12,264 nt of DNA. It comes from 66-474 sp035547895. GTDB lineage: Bacteria > Pseudomonadota > Gammaproteobacteria > Xanthomonadales > Rhodanobacteraceae. This document shows positions 6,954-12,264 of the stretch, in pieces. Each line of letters opens with the position of its first letter. The first letter of the stretch is position 1. The translations under genes and the position numbers were made by a program. The stretch spans positions 1-12,264 of the forward strand of contig DASZTT010000034.1 of NCBI GenBank assembly GCA_035547895.1, given 5' to 3'. Under the pieces are notes generated by a model, which was not told where the DNA came from, searched no databases, and saw nothing but the letters and a program-made list of their open reading frames with translations.

Positions 6954-8195
6954 GTGAGCGACGACCATTCCAGCCACGACCTGCTGCACGAATTGCGCAT
7001 CGATCGCGCGCAGCGCGACGATGATTCGCGTCCGCGCTGGCCGTGGATCGTGGGCGCGGTGATCGTCGTGCTGATCCTGGCCGGCGGTGGCGCGGCGTTC
7101 ACGCTGCGCGGCCATGCGGCGACCGTCGAAACCAGCACCGCGGTGGCGGCCGCGTCGAGCAGCGATGCGGCGGTGCTGCAGGCGACCGGCTACGTGGTTG
7201 CGCGGCGGCAGGCCACGATTTCGGCGCAGATCATCGGAACGCTCACCGAGGTATCGGTCGACGAAGGCGCGCACGTCAAGCAAGGGCAGATCCTGGCCCG
7301 GCTCGATCCCACGGCTTACCAGGCGCAACTCGATTCCGCCAAGGCGCAGTACGCCGCCGCGCAGGCGAACGTGGTCAAGGCGCGTGCCACCTTGCAGCAG
7401 GACCGCGCCAACGCCGCGCGCATGAATGCGGTCGTCGCCCGCGGGTACGTGTCGAAACAGGATGCGCAGCAGGCCAACACCCTGGTCGACACCGACGAGG
7501 CGGCGCTCGATGCCGCCGCCAAGCAGGCGCAGGCGGCGAAGGACCAGGTGCAGGCGGCGCAGGTGAATCTCGATTTCTCCATCATCCGCGCGCCGTTCGA
7601 CGGCGTGGTCACCGACAAGGCCGCGGAGGTGGGCGAGATCGTGTCGCCGTACACCGCTGGCGGCGGCGGCATCGCGGGCGGGCTCGCGACGATCGTCGAC
7701 ATGAATTCGCTCGAGGTGGACGTCGACGTCAACGAGGCCTACATCAGCCGCGTCGTGCCCGGCATGCCGGTCGAGGCGGTGCTGGATGCGTATCCGGACT
7801 GGAAGATTCCCGCGCACGTGATCGCCATCATCCCGAGTGCGGACAAGAGCAAGGCCACGGTGAAGGTGCGCATCGCGCTGGACCAGAAGGACCCGCGCAT
7901 CATTCCGCAGATGGGCGTGCGCGTGTCGTTCCTCGAAAAGAAGGACGCCAACCGCAAACCGTTGCCCGGCGTGCTGGTGCCGAAAACCGCGATCGTGCAG
8001 CGCGACGGCAAGGACGTGGTGTTCGTGGTGAAGGATGGCCGCGCCGAGCGCGCGGCGGTGACCACGGGTGGCGATTTCTCGGATTTGAAACAGGTGACGC
8101 AAGGCCTGGATGCGGGTGCCGAGGTGGTGACCACGCCATCCGCGGATTTGAAGGATGGCGAGAAGGTGCAGGTGAAGTCGGGTGGCGGTCAGTAG
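6954..8195 (+). CDS. Periplasmic adaptor / membrane fusion protein (HlyD/MacA type) of ABC efflux module
   Basis: This 413-residue protein has a charged cytoplasmic N-terminus (1-30), one membrane anchor (about 31-50) and a periplasmic body. The body shows the first half of the lipoyl/barrel-sandwich domain (about 88-121, ATISAQIIGTLTEVSVDEG then VKQGQILARLDP). An Ala/Gln-rich alpha-helical hairpin follows (about 122-207), then the second lipoyl half (NLDFSIIRAPFDGVV, 205-219), a beta-barrel and a membrane-proximal domain to the C-terminus. A Gly-rich loop, TAGGGGIAGG (234-243), interrupts the return strand. Adaptors of this family bridge an inner-membrane ABC transporter to an outer-membrane TolC-like channel, which is not encoded here. 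The GTG start is supported by GGGGA 6 nt upstream. It is first in a four-gene plus-strand operon and is separated from the ATPase by REP-like DNA. Confidence 0.92.
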   Translation: MSDDHSSHDLLHELRIDRAQRDDDSRPRWPWIVGAVIVVLILAGGGAAFTLRGHAATVETSTAVAAASSSDAAVLQATGYVVARRQATISAQIIGTLTEVSVDEGAHVKQGQILARLDPTAYQAQLDSAKAQYAAAQANVVKARATLQQDRANAARMNAVVARGYVSKQDAQQANTLVDTDEAALDAAAKQAQAAKDQVQAAQVNLDFSIIRAPFDGVVTDKAAEVGEIVSPYTAGGGGIAGGLATIVDMNSLEVDVDVNEAYISRVVPGMPVEAVLDAYPDWKIPAHVIAIIPSADKSKATVKVRIALDQKDPRIIPQMGVRVSFLEKKDANRKPLPGVLVPKTAIVQRDGKDVVFVVKDGRAERAAVTTGGDFSDLKQVTQGLDAGAEVVTTPSADLKDGEKVQVKSGGGQ

Positions 8196-8205
8196 ACAGC
8201 CCGCC

Positions 8206-8300
8206 GTTCCGGGGCCGGCCGCAGGCCGGAACCCGGAATTGGTCGTCCTGGCGGGTTTGGAAACCGATTCCGGATTCGCTCGTTCGGGGCGTCCCGGAAT
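8206..8300. repeat. REP-like palindrome cluster between adaptor and ATPase genes
   Basis: The 141-bp gap between the adaptor stop and the ATPase start contains paired motifs. GTTCCGG (8206-8212) pairs with CCGGAAC (8226-8232), and it encloses an alternative tight hairpin (CCGGCC 8215-8220, loop GCA, GGCCGG 8224-8229). ATTCCGG (8267-8273) pairs with CCGGAAT (8294-8300), followed by GACGAG. The core matches the hairpin at 3136-3155. The arrangement looks like an imperfect pair of REP elements inserted within an operon, where they can affect mRNA stability or relative expression. Confidence 0.6.
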
Positions 8301-8324
8301 GACGAGTGGAACGAGATCCCTTAC

Positions 8325-8330
8325 GAGGTG
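8325..8330 (+). promoter_or_regulatory. Ribosome binding site deciding the ATG start at 8337
   Basis: GAGGTG lies 6 nt before ATG 8337. An in-frame GTG at 8328 is part of this site and was therefore not taken as the start. Confidence 0.65.
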
Positions 8331-8336
8331 ACGACG

Positions 8337-9059
<723 letters not shown>

Positions 9060-9065
9060 AACAGG

Positions 9066-9087
9066 TCCCTCTCTTCCGGGAGAGGGA
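9066..9087. repeat. Strong hairpin between ATPase and permease genes
   Basis: TCCCTCTC (9066-9073) and GAGAGGGA (9080-9087) are perfectly complementary around the loop TTCCGG. It starts only 7 nt after the ATPase stop, in a 96-bp gap. No T-run follows, so full termination is unlikely. An mRNA-stability, partial-attenuation or REP-type role is more plausible. The wording resembles TCCCTCTCCC...GGGAGAGGGA repeats common in related genomes. Confidence 0.65.
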
Positions 9088-9155
9088 ACGGGTCCGGCTC
9101 CCGCGATGCTTCATGCGAATACCAGACCCACATCCGGAATCGTGAGGGCATCCCG

Positions 9156-10319
9156 ATGAAATACTTCAACCTGGTCTGGGCCGCGCTGTTCCGGCGCAAG
9201 ACGCGCACCATCTTCACGCTGATTTCCATCATCGCGGCGTTCCTGCTGTTCGGTCTGCTCAACGCCGTACGCGTGGCGTTCACCAGCGGCAGCAACAGCC
9301 TTGCGGGCAACGAGCGGCTGGTCGTCGCGTCGCGGTTCTCGATCATGACCGGCCTGCCGGAAAGCCTGAAGACGCGCATTGCCGCGATCCCGGGCGTGGA
9401 AAGCGTCGGCCACGAGAACTGGTTCGGCGGCGTCTATCAGGATCCGAAGAACTTCGTCTTCAGTTTCGCGGTGGACGAGGATTACCTGGCCACCAACCCC
9501 GACATTCTGCTGACGCCCGAGCAGCGCAAGGCGTTCGCGAACACCCAGGACGGCGCATTGGTAGGCGAAGCGCTCGCCGCACGCTACCACTGGAAGGTCG
9601 GCCAGAAGATTCCGCTGCAGTCCACGATCTTTCCGCGCAAGAACGGCGACAAGACCTGGCCGTTCACCATCGTCGGCATCTACAAGGTCTCCAAGGATGC
9701 GCCGAACGGCGTCGACCAGATGTTCTTCCTGCACTGGAAGTATTTCGACGAGGGCAACATGTACGGCCAGCACTCGGTGGGCTGGTACGTCGTGAAGCTG
9801 AGGGACGCGAAGGACGCCGACAAGGTAGGGCAGGCGATCGACGCGCTGTCGGCGAACTCCGACCACGAAACCAAAACCCAGACCGCCAACGCGTTCAACG
9901 CGTCCTTCGCCAAGCAGATCGGCAACATCGGCCTGATCGTCGAGGCAATCATGGCGGCGGTGTTCTTCACCTTGATCCTGCTGACCGGCAACACCATGGC
10001 GCAGGCGGTGCGCGAACGCATCCCGGAACTCGCGGTGCTGAAGACGATCGGTTTCTCCAACCGCAGCGTGCTCGCGCTGGTGCTGGCCGAGGCGATCCTG
10101 CTGCTGCTGATCGGCGGCGTGATCGGAATGGCGATCGCCAGCGTGCTGGCACCGGCACTCGCCAAGGGCAGCGGCGGAATGATCCAGTTGCCGCCGATCG
10201 GCTGGCTGATCTGGATCGAGGGCGCGGTGTTGATGGTGCTGATCGGCATCGTGGTCGGCGTGTTGCCCGCGTTGCGCGGCATGCGTCTGAAGATCGTCGA
10301 TGCCCTGGCCGGACGTTGA
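9156..10319 (+). CDS. ABC transporter permease, MacB/FtsX type (permease C)
   Basis: This 387-residue protein has TM1 at about 19-40 after a basic start (FRRKTR), a large periplasmic domain (about 45-255), and three helices at about 256-282, 304-333 and 348-371. The coupling motif RERIPELAVLKTIGFSNRSV (286-305) lies between TM2 and TM3 and matches the MacB/FtsX consensus. The ATG is preceded by GAGGG (9144-9148) with a 7-nt gap. In this family such permeases do not carry substrate through the bilayer like importers. They transmit ATP-driven movement to a periplasmic partner, here the adaptor at 6954. It should pair with permease D, whose gene begins 10 bp downstream with a Shine-Dalgarno that overlaps this stop codon. 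Confidence 0.93.
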   Translation: MKYFNLVWAALFRRKTRTIFTLISIIAAFLLFGLLNAVRVAFTSGSNSLAGNERLVVASRFSIMTGLPESLKTRIAAIPGVESVGHENWFGGVYQDPKNFVFSFAVDEDYLATNPDILLTPEQRKAFANTQDGALVGEALAARYHWKVGQKIPLQSTIFPRKNGDKTWPFTIVGIYKVSKDAPNGVDQMFFLHWKYFDEGNMYGQHSVGWYVVKLRDAKDADKVGQAIDALSANSDHETKTQTANAFNASFAKQIGNIGLIVEAIMAAVFFTLILLTGNTMAQAVRERIPELAVLKTIGFSNRSVLALVLAEAILLLLIGGVIGMAIASVLAPALAKGSGGMIQLPPIGWLIWIEGAVLMVLIGIVVGVLPALRGMRLKIVDALAGR

Positions 10320-10323
10320 GGAG
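10318..10323 (+). promoter_or_regulatory. Ribosome binding site overlapping the permease C stop
   Basis: GAGGAG spans the last two bases of the permease C stop (TGA, 10317-10319) and lies 6 nt before ATG 10330. It selects this start over an in-frame ATG at 10300 and suggests coupled translation of the permease pair. Confidence 0.75.
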
Positions 10324-10329
10324 CATGAC

Positions 10330-11643
10330 ATGAAAAAGTTCTTGTTCGGTCTTGGCCTGGCGGCGATCGTGGTCGTGTGGCTGGTGGTGTGGACGGCGCT
10401 GCCGTGGATCGTGGTGCTGGCACTCGCGATCCTGCTCGCGGTGTGGCTGGTGGCCGCACGCACCGGCCGGCGCACGCTGTCGGTCATGCGCGTGGGCTTG
10501 AGCACGCTGACCGAGCGGCTCGGTTCAACCGCGGTGATCGTGGTCGGCATCGCAGGCGTGGTCGGCGTGCTGGTGGCGCTGCTGGCGATGGGCGACGGCC
10601 TGACCGCGACCCTGCAGCAGACCGGCAGCAGCGATACCGCGATCGTGTTGCGCGGCGGCTCGGGCGCGGAGAGCAATTCCGTGCTGACGCGCGACGACAT
10701 CGACGTGATCGAGCAGGCGCCGGGCATTGCGCGCGATGCGCAGGGCAAGCCGATCGCCTCGGCGGAACTGGTGGTGGTCGCCAACGTGCCCAAGAAGAGC
10801 GATCCGACCAGCGACGCCAACGTCGCGATCCGCGGCGTCGGCGACGCGGCGTGGACGGTGTGGCCGAACGTCAGGATCACCAAAGGGCGCAAATTCACGC
10901 CCGGCATGCGCGAGCTCGACGTGGGCGAGGGTGCCGAGCGCCAGTTCGCCGGGCTGGAAGTGGGCAAGACGCTGCGCCTTGCCGGCCAGGACTGGACCAT
11001 CGTCGGCGTGTTTGCGTCGAACGACGCGCACGGCTCGGAGTTGTGGGGCGATTCGAAATCCGTGGCTTCGGCCTATCGCCGCGGCAGCAGCGCGGAATCG
11101 GTGACGGCACGGCTGACGTCACCCAAGGCCTTCGACAAGTTCAAGGCGTCGTTGATGGGCGATCCGCGCGTCAAGGTGGATGTCAGCACCACGCGCGATT
11201 ACTTCAACAAGCAATCGGAAGGCCTCAGCAAGGTGATCCGCGTCGTCGGCATCACCATCGGCGTGATCATGGCGATCGGCGCGATCTTCGGCGCGCTCAA
11301 CACGATGTACGCGGCGGTTGCCACGCGCGCCCGTGAAATCGCCACGCTGCGCGCGATTGGATTCCGGGGCCTGCCCGTGGTGGTGTCGGTGCTGCTGGAG
11401 ACCATGCTGCTGGCGCTGCTCGGCGGCATCATCGGCGCCGTGATCGTGTGGCTGGTCTTCAACGGCTACACCGCATCCACCGTGGGCGGCAACTTCAGCC
11501 AGGTCGTGTTCCAGTTCCGCGTGACGCCGGAGCTGCTGTGGACCGGCATCAAGTGGGCGCTCGCGATCGGCTTCATCGGCGGTCTGTTCCCCGCCGTGCG
11601 CGCTGCGCGCCTGCCGGTGACGACCGCATTGAGAGAGTTGTAA
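10330..11643 (+). CDS. ABC transporter permease, MacB/FtsX type (permease D), with extra N-terminal helices
   Basis: This 437-residue protein has two hydrophobic segments at the N-terminus (about 5-23 and 25-43) that permease B lacks. The canonical layout follows: TM at about 66-87, periplasmic domain at about 90-300, and helices at about 302-330, 348-376 and 405-424. The coupling motif is TRAREIATLRAIGFRG (332-347). The periplasmic domain is homologous to that of permease B, sharing RGV---W, GRKFTPG--ELDVG, W-IVGVF, GSELWGD, LTSPKAFDKFK and RDYF in the same order. ATG 10330 has GAGGAG 6 nt upstream. The gene ends the plus-strand operon, and a GC-rich hairpin lies about 40 nt past its stop. 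It probably forms a heterodimer with permease C. Confidence 0.94.
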   Translation: MKKFLFGLGLAAIVVVWLVVWTALPWIVVLALAILLAVWLVAARTGRRTLSVMRVGLSTLTERLGSTAVIVVGIAGVVGVLVALLAMGDGLTATLQQTGSSDTAIVLRGGSGAESNSVLTRDDIDVIEQAPGIARDAQGKPIASAELVVVANVPKKSDPTSDANVAIRGVGDAAWTVWPNVRITKGRKFTPGMRELDVGEGAERQFAGLEVGKTLRLAGQDWTIVGVFASNDAHGSELWGDSKSVASAYRRGSSAESVTARLTSPKAFDKFKASLMGDPRVKVDVSTTRDYFNKQSEGLSKVIRVVGITIGVIMAIGAIFGALNTMYAAVATRAREIATLRAIGFRGLPVVVSVLLETMLLALLGGIIGAVIVWLVFNGYTASTVGGNFSQVVFQFRVTPELLWTGIKWALAIGFIGGLFPAVRAARLPVTTALREL

Positions 11644-11683
11644 GTCACTCGCGCAATCCGGCACACGCCTGATCAAGCGACTT

Positions 11684-11706
11684 GCGGAGCCCGACCCGGG
11701 CTCCGC
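11684..11706 (+). terminator. GC-rich hairpin after the ABC operon, candidate terminator
   Basis: GCGGAGCCC (11684-11692) and GGGCTCCGC (11698-11706) form a perfect 9-bp stem with a 5-nt loop, 40 bp past the permease D stop. No T-tract follows, so intrinsic termination is uncertain. A second stem, GCGTCGCG (11705-11712) with CGCGACGC (11721-11728), overlaps its end and could compete with it. The rest of 11644-11909 shows only weak dyads, for example GTTGC/GCAAC at 11791-11810, and no gene that I can support. Confidence 0.45.
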
Positions 11707-11909
11707 GTCGCGCGTTGTCACGCGACGCTCCGACTAGACCGACTGGCCACCCGTCGTGGGCGGGAGCCGCTTGTGTGATGGCTTTCACGCGTTGCCGCGC
11801 GAATTGCAACAAATCGCAAAACCCCCGCGCCGGTTCGCGCTTGACCACCTACGCTCCCCATCCAGCCTCGGGCGCCGACGGCGATCTCATTGGGTTTCGG
11901 TCTCACGCG

Positions 11910-12264
11910 ATGGACGCAATGGTCAGCCATGACGAAGTGTCGCAGACAATCGCTGTGCTGGAAACCTTGCCATTGTCCATCGCATTGCTGCACGACGACG
12001 GATCGCTGTATTACGCCAATGCGCCGGCCCGCGGGCTGGCCACGGTCGTACACGACGATCCGGACATCGGCCTGTCCAAGCTGATCGCGAATCCACCCTG
12101 GTTGAGTTCCAATCCCGACCCGCCGAGCGAGGGCTGCGAGGACTGCCTGAATTGCGACGGCATGGACGGACTGCCGCTCTGCGTGGTGCGCCAGTGGCGT
12201 ACCTGCGGCAATACCAGCCTGCTCAGCGTGACCATTCGCCCGGCGCGCACCAGTGATCCGGGCC
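11910..12264 (+). CDS. PAS-like sensory protein N-terminus with cysteine cluster, 3'-truncated
   Basis: The frame runs off the window, leaving 118 visible residues from ATG 11910. Residues about 12-60 look like a PAS fold start: IAVLETLPLSIALLHDDGSL followed by YYANAPARGL, as in sensor kinases and cyclic-di-GMP enzymes. An unusual stretch then has five cysteines (76, 79, 82, 91, 99) spaced C-x2-C-x2-C-x8-C-x7-C. This could bind metal or an iron-sulfur centre, or act as a redox switch; it lacks the CxxCH of haem c. The output domain lies outside the window, so kinase, diguanylate cyclase and phosphodiesterase all remain possible. The start is uncertain: ATG 11919, TTG 11841 and ATG 11778 are in frame and none has a strong Shine-Dalgarno. 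ATG 11910 is chosen because PAS-like sequence begins shortly after it. Confidence 0.65.
   Translation, partial: MDAMVSHDEVSQTIAVLETLPLSIALLHDDGSLYYANAPARGLATVVHDDPDIGLSKLIANPPWLSSNPDPPSEGCEDCLNCDGMDGLPLCVVRQWRTCGNTSLLSVTIRPARTSDPG

Noticed and set aside
8206..8300. Insertion-sequence ends or attachment site
   Set aside because: The palindromes fit short REP-type repeats. There is no transposase, no target duplication, and no integrase or tRNA nearby.
9111..11000. 629-codon open frame on the minus strand
   Set aside because: It is antisense to permeases C and D, and its composition is that of a shadow frame with no motifs.
11890..12084. 64-codon frame overlapping the sensor gene
   Set aside because: It is in a different frame from the PAS-like sequence, which stays open to the window end, and its translation has no recognisable features.

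Overview
The window is a high-GC, densely coded chromosomal segment. It most resembles a gammaproteobacterium of the Xanthomonadales/Lysobacterales, possibly the Rhodanobacteraceae. This is an inference from base composition, codon use, a Bat-type operon end, a Gram-negative periplasmic adaptor with an ABC exporter, and short REP-like palindromes of the ATTCCGG...CCGGAAT type. No 16S or other decisive marker is present.

Layout. (1) Positions 1-2524, plus strand: the 3' end of a Bat (aerotolerance-type) operon. A TPR-containing BatB/BatC-like C-terminus is joined by an ATGA overlap to batD. (2) Positions 2565-4409, minus strand: three housekeeping or stress genes, namely a YmdB-like macrodomain protein, the mechanosensitive channel mscL, and a fumarylacetoacetate-hydrolase-family enzyme. 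(3) Positions 4471-11643: a divergent ABC-transporter locus of six genes. On the minus strand two MacB/FtsX-type permeases overlap by one base (TGATG). On the plus strand lie a HlyD/MacA-type membrane fusion protein, a MacB/LolD-type ATPase and two more permeases. The 153-bp divergent intergenic region (6801-6953) holds a perfect 12-bp palindrome nested in a larger interrupted inverted repeat, a good operator candidate. (4) Positions 11644-11909: an intergenic region with two GC-rich hairpins and no gene I can support. (5) Positions 11910-12264, plus strand: the start of a PAS-like sensory protein with an unusual five-cysteine cluster, cut by the window end.

How the genes work together. The plus-strand ABC genes form a complete inner-membrane efflux module (adaptor, ATPase, permease pair) that would need an outer-membrane factor encoded elsewhere. 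The minus-strand permease pair has no ATPase or adaptor of its own. Its second member is clearly homologous to the second plus-strand permease, and the first members match in architecture and in weaker local sequence. The locus therefore looks like a duplicated permease pair diverging around one shared energy and adaptor module. This is the most interesting system in the window. Its substrate cannot be read from sequence.

No tRNA, rRNA, CRISPR array, insertion sequence or phage gene was seen. No stretch longer than 300 bases lacks a gene.
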